A stretch of DNA of 64,000 bases from Ravibacter sp964559125 (GTDB taxonomy: Bacteria; Bacteroidota; Bacteroidia; Cytophagales; Spirosomataceae), in the NCBI GenBank assembly GCA_964559125.1, contig CAZLGW010000002.1, positions 62,001-126,000 of the forward strand, in the 5' to 3' direction. The notes beneath the pieces are model-generated. The model had not been told where the DNA came from, did not search any database, and saw nothing but the letters and a program-made list of their open reading frames with translations. The translations under genes and the position numbers were made by a program. Shown here one piece after another: positions 8,148 to 16,302 of the stretch. Positions within the stretch are counted from its first letter, which is position 1; each line of letters starts with the position of its first letter.

Positions 8148-9638
8148 ATGTATTTGATTGGATTCGACCTGGGAAGTTCGTCTGTGAAAGCCTCGCTTCT
8201 CGACGCGGAGTCGGGAGAAACGGTGGCTTCTGCGTTTTACCCCGAAACAGAAATGAAAATTGAAGCACCGGAAGCCAGGTTTGCCGAGCAGAGACCGGAG
8301 CTGTGGTGGGAAAATGCCTGCAAGGCATCTAATGACGTAATGCGGTTATCGGGTGTAGACAGCAGGGAGGTCAAAGCGATCGGCATTTCTTACCAGATGC
8401 ACGGCCTGGTAGTGGTGGATAAGAATATGAATGTATTGCGGCCCTCTATTATCTGGTGCGACAGCCGCGCGGTAGAAGTGGGAAACCGGGCTTTTAAGGA
8501 ACTGGGCGAAGAGCAGGTGCTTAAAAGACTTCTGAATTCACCGGGAAACTTTACTGCTTCCAAGCTGGCATGGGTGAAGGCAAACGAGCCGCAGATTTAT
8601 GCGGAGGTCTATAAATTTATGCTTCCGGGCGACTACCTGGCGGCAAGGATGACCGGAGAGATCGTTACTACTCCCTCCGGTTTGTCGGAAGGGGTTTTGT
8701 GGGATTTTGCCTCACAGTCGCCAGCTAATATGTTGCTGGACCACTACGGATTTGACTACAGTCTCCTGCCCGGCATTGTGCCTACTTTTGGTGAGCAGGG
8801 GTTTCTGACGGCGGAAAGCGCCGGGCAACTGGGTCTTGCTGAGGGAACTCCCGTTACCTACAGAGCCGGTGACCAGCCCAATAATGCATTTTCACTTAAC
8901 GTGCTGGAACCGGGTGAGATTGCGGCTACAGGCGGCACGTCGGGGGTCGTATATGGTGTGAGCGAACAGACCAGGTATGACCCGCTATCGAGAGTAAATA
9001 CGTTCCTGCATGTTACGAAGCAGGGAGGTTCGCCGAGATATGGAGTACTGCTATGCATCAACGGAACCGGAAGTCTGAACAGCTGGCTGCGCAATCAGCT
9101 TATCCAGGGACGCCTGAGCTATAGCGAGATGAACGACCTGGCTGCTCTGGCGCCGGTAGGGGCGGAGGGCCTGGTTTGCCTGCCGTTCGGCAACGGAGCA
9201 GAAAGGGTGTTGGGGAATGCCAATCCGGGAGGGAGCTTTTACGGCCTGGAATTTAACCGGCACGGGTTGTCGCATTATCTCCGTGCGGCCCAGGAAGGCA
9301 TCGTTTTTGCCCTTTACTACGGCATGGAGATCATGAAAGACCTGGGTGTGGAATCGAAGCTCATCAGGGCCGGTGAGGCCAATATGTTTTTAAGTCCGCT
9401 ATTCCGGCAGACATTTGCCAATATATCGGGAGCTACGGTCGAGCTTTATAATACCGACGGAGCTCAGGGGGCAGCGAGAGGGGCGGGGATGGGGCTCGGG
9501 TACTATAAAAACAGGGAGGAAACGTTTCACGGCCTTCATGCCGTCAGAACCATCTACCCGGATATCAACGATCAGGCTGTGACGGAAGAAGCCTACCTCA
9601 GATGGAAAGAATTTCCCGCTTACTTATCAAGGCTTTGA
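8148..9638 (+). CDS. xylB: Xylulokinase-like FGGY carbohydrate kinase
   Basis: A 496-residue FGGY-family sugar kinase. The N-terminal phosphate-binding loop is GFDLGSSSVKASL. The ISYQMHGLVVVD and SIIWCDSRA motifs near 80-105 are typical of xylulokinases (family equivalent GQMHG and WxDxR). GGTSGVVYG near 263 and the ATP-site RAGEANMFLSPLFRQTFA near 408 complete the family plan. It phosphorylates D-xylulose to the 5-phosphate for the pentose phosphate pathway. No xylose isomerase is next to it. Its 3' end overlaps the convergent lipoprotein gene by 19 bases. Confidence 0.9.
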   Translation: MYLIGFDLGSSSVKASLLDAESGETVASAFYPETEMKIEAPEARFAEQRPELWWENACKASNDVMRLSGVDSREVKAIGISYQMHGLVVVDKNMNVLRPSIIWCDSRAVEVGNRAFKELGEEQVLKRLLNSPGNFTASKLAWVKANEPQIYAEVYKFMLPGDYLAARMTGEIVTTPSGLSEGVLWDFASQSPANMLLDHYGFDYSLLPGIVPTFGEQGFLTAESAGQLGLAEGTPVTYRAGDQPNNAFSLNVLEPGEIAATGGTSGVVYGVSEQTRYDPLSRVNTFLHVTKQGGSPRYGVLLCINGTGSLNSWLRNQLIQGRLSYSEMNDLAALAPVGAEGLVCLPFGNGAERVLGNANPGGSFYGLEFNRHGLSHYLRAAQEGIVFALYYGMEIMKDLGVESKLIRAGEANMFLSPLFRQTFANISGATVELYNTDGAQGAARGAGMGLGYYKNREETFHGLHAVRTIYPDINDQAVTEEAYLRWKEFPAYLSRL

Positions 9639-10270
9639 ATGACTTTTTTGCGGTTAAGGACGACGCGCCAGAGTACAAATGGTGAGCCTGCCGCTTCCCC
9701 GCACTTTTTGAATAATATGCTGCCCGGGTCAACAGGTGCATAATAGATTGTGAGCGTGTCATTTATTTTCTGAAGGTTCTCTTCCAGCGCTGTACCGGTC
9801 CCGGCCTGGTAAGCATATGCTTTCAGGAGATCGGTTTCTTTGGCAAACAGCTGGGAATCGGAAGTATCTTTGGCGAACAAAAGTCCGATTTCAGCGCTCG
9901 TCCTGAGCTTTATCGACCTTATAGCGCTGAGTGAGTCGGGCGAGTAGCAGCTTTCATCCAGGGCCGGATCTTTTTCCACAGATCTGGTGGCTTCTTCGGC
10001 AATTTTTTGCCCCGCGGTGTGCAATGCGGCGGTTAGCTCGGCATCGGTGATTCGCTTTATTTTCATGGATTTAATTTCTGACGAAAGCGCCCCTGTATTT
10101 TCTACCCTTTCATTTGCGTTGCATCCGTAAATCAGTAGTACGCAAATAAGAGCGAATACTTTTGCAAATAAAGAAGTGACGGAACGAAGGGTTTGGGTGC
10201 GCCTGGTTGTCGGACGGCTTACCGGCAGGTTGACAGGAGCAGCTTTTTGCAGAGTACGGAAAATAAGCAT
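9620..10270 (-). CDS. Hypothetical lipoprotein, possibly DUF3365/Tll0287-like
   Basis: A 216-residue protein with a long basic N-terminus, a hydrophobic segment and a lipobox (LLIYGC, Cys at about residue 50). The signal is unusually far from the start, so a non-canonical internal start is possible, but none is obvious. The mature part has an alpha-helical look with an isolated Cys (DESCYSPDS) followed by IRSIKLRTSAEIGL and an LFAKETDLLKAY segment. This faintly resembles the haem/redox-sensing Tll0287-like domain (C, then RRxSxKxRN). No CxxCH is present. The match is weak and the function unknown. Confidence 0.6.
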   Translation of the reverse strand: MLIFRTLQKAAPVNLPVSRPTTRRTQTLRSVTSLFAKVFALICVLLIYGCNANERVENTGALSSEIKSMKIKRITDAELTAALHTAGQKIAEEATRSVEKDPALDESCYSPDSLSAIRSIKLRTSAEIGLLFAKDTSDSQLFAKETDLLKAYAYQAGTGTALEENLQKINDTLTIYYAPVDPGSILFKKCGEAAGSPFVLWRVVLNRKKVIQSLDK

Positions 10271-10435
10271 GGCCAGGCTGCCGGAGCAGCGATTGAATGG
10301 ACAGTCGGCGGAATCTTATCCCGGAAAAATCAGGACTTCCGCTAAAGTAACGAAAACAGGAACCTCAAAGTTCGGGCACGTCTCTGGTCCGGATGAGCTG
10401 AACAATGCCGGCAGCAGTAATTTTATGAAAATTCG

Positions 10436-10443
10436 TAACTTTG
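10436..10443 (+). promoter_or_regulatory. Putative prfA promoter (-7 box)
   Basis: TAACTTTG is an exact match to the Bacteroidota -7 consensus TAnnTTTG. No clear TTTG -33 box sits at the expected distance. It lies 59 bases before the prfA start, leaving a short leader that contains a CTGCC/GGCAG hairpin (about 10475-10490). Confidence 0.5.
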
Positions 10444-10501
10444 CGCACCTAAAAGACAGGCGGTGCTAAAGAAACTGCCCTGACAGGCAGAAAATTCATA
10501 T

Positions 10502-11584
10502 ATGAGTAGTTTTATCAATAAGCTGGAGGCGCTGAGCGAGCGTTTTGAAGAAGTCAGTCAGCAGATTATGCAGCCGGAAGTAGTTTCGGATGCCAGGCGC
10601 TATTCCAAGCTGAGTAAAGAGTATAAAGACCTGGAAAAAATAAACGATCAGTTTAAGCTGTTCCGCAAACTTACTTCCGATATTGCAGGTGCCAAGGAAC
10701 TGATAACCAATGAGAAAGATGAGGATCTGAGAGAGATGGCCAAGGAGGAGCTGAACGAGCTTACTCCGAGACTGGAGGAGGTCGAAGCTGCTATAAAGGA
10801 ACTGCTGATACCGAAAGACCCTAACGATAGCCGGAATATCATCCTGGAGATCAGGGGCGGTACAGGAGGAGATGAAGCTGCGATTTTTGCCGGAGATCTC
10901 TTCAGGATGTACCAGCGTTACATCGAACGGATGGGCTGGCGGCTTTCGGTGCTGGACTATACCGAAGGGACTACGGGGGGCTATAAAGAGATTGTCTGCA
11001 AGGTGGAGGGAGATGATGTGTATGGCAAGCTGAAGTTTGAATCGGGCGTCCACCGGGTTCAGCGGGTACCGGTTACCGAGTCGCAGGGGCGGGTGCATAC
11101 CTCAGCTGCCAGCGTTGCGGTTTTGCCGGAGGCGGAGGAGGTCGATATAGATCTGAACATGAACGATATACGTGTGGATACTTTCCAGTCGTCGGGAGCG
11201 GGCGGGCAGTCGGTAAACACCACCTATTCGGCCATACGGCTTACTCATATTCCTTCAGGTCTTGTGGTAAGCTGCCAGGACGAACGTTCCCAGCTTAAGA
11301 ACAAGGAAAGGGCGCTTGGGGTACTGCGGTCGAGGTTATATGAGATAGAACTGCGGAAGCGGGATGAAGCCATCAGCTCACAAAGGAAAACGATGGTAGG
11401 GAGCGGTGACCGTTCAGATAAGATCAGGACCTATAATTATCCGCAAAGCAGGGTGACCGATCACCGGATCGGGTATACAGTTTATAACCTTCCTTCGGTT
11501 ATGGAAGGAGAAATCGGAGATTTTATAGAGCAATTGCGGATCGCGGAAAACGCAGAAAAAATGAAAGAGGGCGAAGCCCTCTGA
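10502..11584 (+). CDS. prfA: Peptide chain release factor 1
   Basis: A 360-residue class I release factor that recognises UAA and UAG and triggers peptide release in the ribosome. The catalytic GGQ is in SSGAGGQSVNTTYSAIR near residue 236, the usual Bacteroidota variant of that loop. The conserved CQDERSQLKNK follows. The anticodon-like domain occupies the middle of the protein, with RVQRVPVTESQGRVHTSAA just before GGQ. Length is normal. An HemK/PrmC methyltransferase gene, often adjacent, is not here. Confidence 0.97.
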   Translation: MSSFINKLEALSERFEEVSQQIMQPEVVSDARRYSKLSKEYKDLEKINDQFKLFRKLTSDIAGAKELITNEKDEDLREMAKEELNELTPRLEEVEAAIKELLIPKDPNDSRNIILEIRGGTGGDEAAIFAGDLFRMYQRYIERMGWRLSVLDYTEGTTGGYKEIVCKVEGDDVYGKLKFESGVHRVQRVPVTESQGRVHTSAASVAVLPEAEEVDIDLNMNDIRVDTFQSSGAGGQSVNTTYSAIRLTHIPSGLVVSCQDERSQLKNKERALGVLRSRLYEIELRKRDEAISSQRKTMVGSGDRSDKIRTYNYPQSRVTDHRIGYTVYNLPSVMEGEIGDFIEQLRIAENAEKMKEGEAL

Positions 11585-11587
11585 AAT

Positions 11588-11791
11588 TCAGGATACGGCC
11601 CTCATCAGAAATACTCTGTCCAGAATGGGTTGATGGTTGGAACTGAACCTTTCATAGCACCATAACCTCAGTTTCTTGATTTCTTCCGGCATTAACATTC
11701 TGATAGCCTTACGCAGCTCCTTTTCAAACAAACGATGGTCAAAACTGACTTTTTGAAGGATTATCTTAATGTATTCCAGCATAGATGCCAT
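11588..11791 (-). CDS. Small conserved hypothetical protein
   Basis: A 67-residue basic, helical protein with the pattern MLEYIKIILQKVSFD, LFEKELRKAIRMLMPEEIKKLRLWCYERF. I recognise it as a conserved small protein of Bacteroidota without known function. The ATG at 11782 (MLEYI) is an equally good start. It ends 3 bases past the prfA stop, convergent with it. A candidate promoter (AACCTTTG on the minus strand at 11818-11825) is upstream. Confidence 0.7.
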   Translation of the reverse strand: MASMLEYIKIILQKVSFDHRLFEKELRKAIRMLMPEEIKKLRLWCYERFSSNHQPILDRVFLMRAVS

Positions 11792-11817
11792 AGTCTTTCA
11801 GATTTTAATAGTTCGGA

Positions 11818-11825
11818 CAAAGGTT
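11818..11825 (-). promoter_or_regulatory. Putative promoter of the small conserved gene
   Basis: On the minus strand AACCTTTG differs from TAnnTTTG at one base. A TTG (plus coordinates about 11842-11848, read on minus as TTGCAAC) lies roughly 19 bases further upstream as a -33 box. Confidence 0.3.
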
Positions 11826-11897
11826 TTGATCAGAAATAACGTTGCAATTAGATAACTGAGAGGTAGAATCTCTTATTGTATCTTCTAGTAAATATAA

Positions 11898-13292
11898 ATG
11901 AAATTATATAGATATTTAAATTTTTTATTGAATATTTTTCTTTTGTCGGCTCCCGTTTTCGCCCAGGTTGCCGAGGTCCGGGTTGAGGTGGGGGAGACGG
12001 AACTCCGGAGTGGTCAGCCGTTTGAGATCAAGGTGCTGGTCAGGAATCCACAGGACCGTTCGGAAGTACTTTTCCCTGATCTGCGCGGCCTGGAAAAAGG
12101 CAGTACTACGCGACTCAGAAGCTCTACAGGGACGGAGGAAAGCCAGGTCCCCCAGGAAGTTATTGTCCAGCAGTATTTTTTTCCAGGCGACTATCTTGAA
12201 TTACCCGCAGCCGAAGTAACGGTGAACGGCTCCCGCTACGCGGTACCGGCCCTGGTGCTGCGGGCAAAAGACGAGAAGAAGGATTCCGTTTCAGTTCAGG
12301 AACTCGAAGCGCTGCATGACCTTGATACCGAGCTGTCAGATCACCTGGCGAAGGAAGATGTATTTCTTACGGTCCGTCCCGGCAAAAACAGTGTGTATCT
12401 CAGGGAAGGTTTCGGGCTCTATCTCTCACTTTTCGTGGCGAAGGATGTGCGGTTGTCGATGGAGTTTTATGACCTCGATAACCAGTTGAAGGAAATAACC
12501 AGGCAACTGAAGCCTGACGGCTGCTGGGAGGAAAATACGTGGATCGATGAGATCGTCCCGCGACCAATAACGCTGCGTGGAAGGGATTATACCGAATACA
12601 GGCTCTATCAATCCGTCTTTTTCCCTTTTATCCTGAAAGATGTGAACTTCCCCACCATCTCCCTGAAAATGAATATGGGGGAGAGCGGAGTGGGCGTCCG
12701 TACTTTCTACTCCCGGCCGCTATCGGTAGAGGTCAGGAATCTTCCTCCGCATCCGCGCCGCGATGTAGTGGCGGTTGGCAGCTATAACCTGGTGGAGTCA
12801 TTGTCGGCGACCGGGATCGGCGTCGGGCAGCCGTTCAAATATAAATTCGGGATATCAGGCCAGGGAAACATAGCAGCGATACCGGCACCGGCTACGATAC
12901 CGGTGCAGACTTTTGAATTTTATCCGCCTGAAGTAAATCAGGCGCTTAAGGCCGGCCTGAGAGCGGTAAGCGGTATCAAAACCTTTGAATATACACTGGT
13001 GCCGCGGCAAAAAGGCCTCTTCCCCCTGAAGGGCTATTTTCAATGGATATTTTTCGATCCTGTCCGGGAGGTTTACGACACGCTCCTTTCAGCGCGGACG
13101 ATAGAGGTTTCGGGTGCCGGCGGGGCAATGACGGAGTCGGTGGCGCCGATAGGGGAAAACCGGTTGTATGCCAATCTGGAACAGCTCGACTCGGAAGCGG
13201 TGCAGCGTAATTATACCGGTATTTTTCGGATTGTAATGAACGTTGTGGTAATTTTGATGCTGTTGTCTGCGCTTTGGGTCTTCCGGAAATAA
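11898..13292 (+). CDS. BatD-like membrane-anchored periplasmic protein
   Basis: A 464-residue protein with a signal peptide (about 1-22, cut after VFAQ), a periplasmic region of repeated beta-sandwich character and one C-terminal membrane helix (IVMNVVVILMLLSALWVF) with a two-residue tail. The opening VEVGETELRSGQPFEIKVLV and later QQYFFPGDYLELPAAEVTVNG and IPAPATIPVQTFEFYPPEV resemble BatD of the Bacteroidota Bat (aerotolerance) locus, an extracytoplasmic partner of von Willebrand-type proteins. No batA, batB or batC is adjacent, so the assignment rests on sequence style only. It stands alone between prfA and aroC. Confidence 0.6.
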   Translation: MKLYRYLNFLLNIFLLSAPVFAQVAEVRVEVGETELRSGQPFEIKVLVRNPQDRSEVLFPDLRGLEKGSTTRLRSSTGTEESQVPQEVIVQQYFFPGDYLELPAAEVTVNGSRYAVPALVLRAKDEKKDSVSVQELEALHDLDTELSDHLAKEDVFLTVRPGKNSVYLREGFGLYLSLFVAKDVRLSMEFYDLDNQLKEITRQLKPDGCWEENTWIDEIVPRPITLRGRDYTEYRLYQSVFFPFILKDVNFPTISLKMNMGESGVGVRTFYSRPLSVEVRNLPPHPRRDVVAVGSYNLVESLSATGIGVGQPFKYKFGISGQGNIAAIPAPATIPVQTFEFYPPEVNQALKAGLRAVSGIKTFEYTLVPRQKGLFPLKGYFQWIFFDPVREVYDTLLSARTIEVSGAGGAMTESVAPIGENRLYANLEQLDSEAVQRNYTGIFRIVMNVVVILMLLSALWVFRK

Positions 13293-13367
13293 TGTAGTCC
13301 GTTGCCGGCAGCAGAGGATCCCCTTCTCAGTAAAACGGGGTAAAGAGTTATAAAGTTTTTTATACAA

Positions 13368-14450
13368 ATGGGTAGTATCTACGGGAAAATATTCAGCATA
13401 TCAACTTTCGGAGAATCGCACGGAGCGGGTATAGGCGTCGTAATAGACGGTTGTCCGGCGGGGGTCCCCTTCGACATGGCATTTATCCAGAACGAGCTGG
13501 CGCGGAGAAAGCCGGGGCAGTCCCGGATAACCACCCAGAGGAAGGAGGCCGATGAATTTGAGGTTCTTTCCGGTGTATTCGAGGGCGTCACCACCGGGAC
13601 GCCGATTGCGCTGCTGATCCGTAATGAAGATCAGCGCTCAAAAGACTATGCGCATATTGCCGACAGGTTCCGCCCTTCACATGCCGATTTTACCTACGAA
13701 AAAAAGTATGGAGTTCGCGACTACAGGGGAGGGGGCAGGAGCTCCGCACGCGAAACTGCTGCACGGGTAGCTGCCGGGGCCGTGGCAAAGCTGATGCTGA
13801 AGGAGTTGGGGGTTTCGGTCTCCGCCTTTGTTTCACAGGTTGGGCCAATAAGGGTGAGCAGACCATACCGGGAGCTTGACCTATCCGAAGCTGAAAATAA
13901 TGCCGTGAGATGTGCGGACCCCCGGGTGGCAGAAGAGATGTTCGACTTTATAGATAATGTAAGAAAAAAGGGCGATTCGGTGGGAGGAGTGGTTTTCTGC
14001 GTGGCAAAAGGCGTTCCTGCAGGCTGGGGAGAACCGGTATTCGATAAGCTTCATGCTGAATTGGGGAAAGCTATGCTGAGCATCAACGCCGTCAAGGGTT
14101 TTGAGTATGGCAGTGGATTCGACGGAGTGGAGATGCTCGGATCGGCTCACAACGACGCATTTTACAAAGATGAGCAGGGAGTTATAAGGACCAGGACCAA
14201 CTTTTCAGGCGGTATCCAGGGAGGTATTTCCAACGGGGAGGATATTTATTTCCGGGTGGCGTTTAAGCCTGTCGCTACGATCATGCAGGACCAGGATAGC
14301 CTTAATAAAGCAGGAGAAACGGTGGTAGTATCGGGTAAAGGAAGGCATGACCCCTGCGTTGTACCGCGGGCGGTTCCTATAGTAGAAGCAATGGCCGCGC
14401 TGGTGCTGGCTGATTTCTATCTGAGGAATAAAACGTCGAAAATAGCTTAG
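13368..14450 (+). CDS. aroC: Chorismate synthase
   Basis: A 360-residue enzyme that makes chorismate from 5-enolpyruvylshikimate-3-phosphate using reduced FMN, the last shikimate-pathway step. Family signatures are visible: STFGESHGAGIGVVIDGCPAG at the N-terminus, RPSHADFTYEKKYGVRDYRGGGRSSARETAARVAAGA near 100-140 and FSGGIQGGISNG near 278. Length is standard. It stands alone rather than in an aro operon. Its stop interlocks with that of the convergent 61-residue membrane protein gene. Confidence 0.98.
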   Translation: MGSIYGKIFSISTFGESHGAGIGVVIDGCPAGVPFDMAFIQNELARRKPGQSRITTQRKEADEFEVLSGVFEGVTTGTPIALLIRNEDQRSKDYAHIADRFRPSHADFTYEKKYGVRDYRGGGRSSARETAARVAAGAVAKLMLKELGVSVSAFVSQVGPIRVSRPYRELDLSEAENNAVRCADPRVAEEMFDFIDNVRKKGDSVGGVVFCVAKGVPAGWGEPVFDKLHAELGKAMLSINAVKGFEYGSGFDGVEMLGSAHNDAFYKDEQGVIRTRTNFSGGIQGGISNGEDIYFRVAFKPVATIMQDQDSLNKAGETVVVSGKGRHDPCVVPRAVPIVEAMAALVLADFYLRNKTSKIA

Positions 14451-14632
14451 TTACGGCGCTTGTGATACATGTTGATCACCAGTACGATAGCTCCGATGAA
14501 GTTGATCAACAGGCCTGAAATGAACAGGAAATTGGTGTACATGCTGTCTTCCGCTTTCACCGCCGCGCCGAATAAAATCGTCAGCGAGCCCAGTATAATG
14601 AGCAGAACCGCATATCTACTTTTTATATTCAA
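14447..14632 (-). CDS. Small two-helix membrane protein
   Basis: A 61-residue protein with two membrane helices (about 7-25 and 34-55), a short acidic loop between them and a basic C-terminus (YHKRRN). The pattern resembles small GldL-N-terminal-like proteins common in Bacteroidota, but no function can be assigned. It overlaps the aroC stop by four bases and is divergent from apbE with only 15 bases between the starts. Confidence 0.6.
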   Translation of the reverse strand: MNIKSRYAVLLIILGSLTILFGAAVKAEDSMYTNFLFISGLLINFIGAIVLVINMYHKRRN

Positions 14633-14647
14633 TAAAAAGCTGGTTTA

Positions 14648-15649
14648 GTGAAACAAATGAAGGCGACCGGGATCGTTCAACCTTCGTGTCCTGGGTATAT
14701 TTATTCAAATATAAATATTCTGTTAATTTTTTTGTGCCTGCCCTCTTTTCTTTTTGCGCAGGAAAAAAGATTCGAATTTGCGAAACCGTTGATGGGCTCA
14801 CAGTTCAGGCTGGTTTTTTACACCCCCGACGATTCGGTCGCCGTTGTGGCGGCAAAGGCCGTATTCGATCATCTCGGGCAGTTGAACGAGGTGATGAGCG
14901 ACTACCTCGACGGCTCGGAGGTCAACCGGCTTTCCGCCCTTTCAGGTAACGGTTACTGGATAAGACCGGGAGGAAAACTGCTTGCTATCCTGGACAGCGC
15001 GCAGGTATTGAGCCGGAAGACGAAAGGGGCCTTTGATGTGACGATCGGATCGGTTACGCAGGTATGGAGGCGCGCATCAAGGTTGAATCGTTTTCCTGAC
15101 CGGGGAGATATCCGCAAGGCCTTGAAAAGCAGCGGATACCGTTTACTGGAGATTGATAGGGAAAACGGCCTGGTGAAACTGAAAAAGTCCGGCATGCGCA
15201 TAGACCTGGGCGGGATCGGAAAGGGATATGCCGCCGATGAGGGAATTAGAATCCTGAAGTCGATGGGGATCATGTCGGCCCTGGTCGATGCGGGAGGAGA
15301 TCTGGCTTTGTCTGCCCCTCCGCCAGGAGAGATGGGGTGGAAGATTTCGGTCTCTTCGGGTGCGGCAAATGAATCGGACGAAGTAATTGTTATTTCCGAT
15401 TGCGGGGTAGCCACTTCGGGAAATACTTATCGCTACGTCGAGCACGAAGGAAAGAAATATTCGCATATCGTAGATCCCCGGACGGGAGTCGGGCTAAGGA
15501 AACACGTGCGTACGACGGTCATCGCACCCAACGGTACCCAGGCCGATGCGCTGGCAACAGCTGTAAGCGTAGCGGGAAGAAGCAGGCGTAAAGCGATACT
15601 CAAGCGGTTTACCGGAGTGACTGTACGGTTGCAGGAGACGAAGCCGTGA
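14648..15649 (+). CDS. apbE: FAD:protein FMN transferase
   Basis: A 333-residue ApbE-type flavin transferase, which attaches FMN to a Thr of target proteins such as subunits of the Na+-NQR and Rnf complexes. Visible motifs are MGSQFRLVFY near residue 50, the IDLGGIGKGYAADEG segment near 181-195, LVDAGGDLALS near 207 and YSHIVDPRTG near 272-281, the last holding the metal-binding region. A hydrophobic segment ending in FLFAQ (about 38) acts as a signal peptide for periplasmic export. The GTG at 14648 gives a rather long signal; the ATG at 14657 is an alternative. No NQR or Rnf genes are in the window. Confidence 0.93.
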   Translation: MKQMKATGIVQPSCPGYIYSNINILLIFLCLPSFLFAQEKRFEFAKPLMGSQFRLVFYTPDDSVAVVAAKAVFDHLGQLNEVMSDYLDGSEVNRLSALSGNGYWIRPGGKLLAILDSAQVLSRKTKGAFDVTIGSVTQVWRRASRLNRFPDRGDIRKALKSSGYRLLEIDRENGLVKLKKSGMRIDLGGIGKGYAADEGIRILKSMGIMSALVDAGGDLALSAPPPGEMGWKISVSSGAANESDEVIVISDCGVATSGNTYRYVEHEGKKYSHIVDPRTGVGLRKHVRTTVIAPNGTQADALATAVSVAGRSRRKAILKRFTGVTVRLQETKP

Positions 15650-15683
15650 AAAGGCTTGGAATGGAGGTATTGTTTATTTTTTG

Positions 15684-15691
15684 TAAATTCG
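15684..15691 (+). promoter_or_regulatory. Putative promoter of the toxin-antitoxin pair
   Basis: TAAATTCG resembles the -7 consensus TAnnTTTG with one mismatch and matches the box proposed before apaG. It lies 17 bases before the antitoxin ATG in an AT-rich stretch following apbE. Confidence 0.3.
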
Positions 15692-15708
15692 TAAAAAAAT
15701 GCTCAGGT

Positions 15709-15942
15709 ATGAGATTACAGATAATACAGGATAGTAAAGGCAAAGCTACCGGCGTCTATATTCCAATTAACGAGTGGAGAGAGCTCAAGAAGCAATACCG
15801 TGATTTGGAAGCGTTGGAATATGAAGAGCCCACCAAAGAGCAGGTTTTGCAGGAATTGAAAGAAGCTGTTCAGGAGCTTAAATTAATAGAAGAGGGAAAG
15901 CTGAATGCTCACCCGGCTGAAGAGTTGTTGAATGAGCTATAA
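15709..15942 (+). CDS. Antitoxin-like protein of a RelE/ParE-type module
   Basis: A 77-residue acidic protein directly before a RelE/ParE-type toxin gene. It opens with a short strand, MRLQIIQDSKGKATGVYIPINEWRE, as in small AbrB/Phd-like antitoxins that cite the target in the next sentence, followed by a long charged helix (LKEAVQELKLIEEGK). An in-frame ATG at 15661 exists, but its extra residues are hydrophobic and unlike the family. The gene overlaps the toxin by 11 bases, the usual coupling of type II toxin-antitoxin pairs. Such antitoxins bind and neutralise the toxin and repress their own promoter. Confidence 0.72.
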   Translation: MRLQIIQDSKGKATGVYIPINEWRELKKQYRDLEALEYEEPTKEQVLQELKEAVQELKLIEEGKLNAHPAEELLNEL

Positions 15943-16261
15943 TATTTCGTCTATCCCGATTTTTGACAAACAGGCGAAAAGACTAGCTAAAAAATATCCT
16001 TCGCTCAAAAGGGATTTAACTGAACTATTGGAAAACCTTGCCGGTAATCCCAAAATGGGGAAAGCTCTTGGTAACAACTTTTATAAAATACGCCTGTCCA
16101 TTACTTCCAAAGGTAAAGGTAAGTCGGGCGGGGCAAGGGTGGTTACTTATGTAAAGATTACCGCGACAACTGTTTTTCTTGTATCTATATACGACAAGTC
16201 CGAAAAAAGCACCATTACTGATAAAGAACTCGAGGAGGTTTTTAAGCTTATCTCGCAGTGA
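15932..16261 (+). CDS. RelE/ParE-family toxin-like protein
   Basis: A 109-residue basic protein with the RelE/ParE layout: two N-terminal helices (FDKQAKRLAKKYPSLKRDLTELLENL), then strands including YKIRLSI, GARVVTYVKI and VFLVSIYDKSEK, and a C-terminal helix (ITDKELEEVFKLI). The KYPSL...L..NP..G pattern and the RVVTY/YDKSEKSTI ending are familiar from toxin-like proteins of Bacteroidota. Whether it cleaves mRNA or poisons gyrase cannot be told. The preceding overlapping small gene is its likely antitoxin. Confidence 0.8.
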   Translation: MSYNISSIPIFDKQAKRLAKKYPSLKRDLTELLENLAGNPKMGKALGNNFYKIRLSITSKGKGKSGGARVVTYVKITATTVFLVSIYDKSEKSTITDKELEEVFKLISQ

Positions 16262-16262
16262 T

Positions 16263-16300
16263 AAAAAGGGAATTTAAAGCTATTTTCCTCCCTTTCTTTA
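16263..16300. terminator. Weak hairpin between convergent genes
   Basis: AAAGGGA (from 16265) can pair with TCCCTTT (ending about 16298) across a loop of roughly 18 bases, followed by CTTT on plus. It fills the gap between the toxin stop and the ABC permease stop. The T-run is poor. Confidence 0.3.
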
Positions 16301-16302
16301 AG

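Noticed and set aside
10176..10469. 97-codon open frame before prfA
   Set aside because: It is largely opposite the lipoprotein gene, rich in Arg and Gly, and overlaps the prfA promoter. No motif was found.
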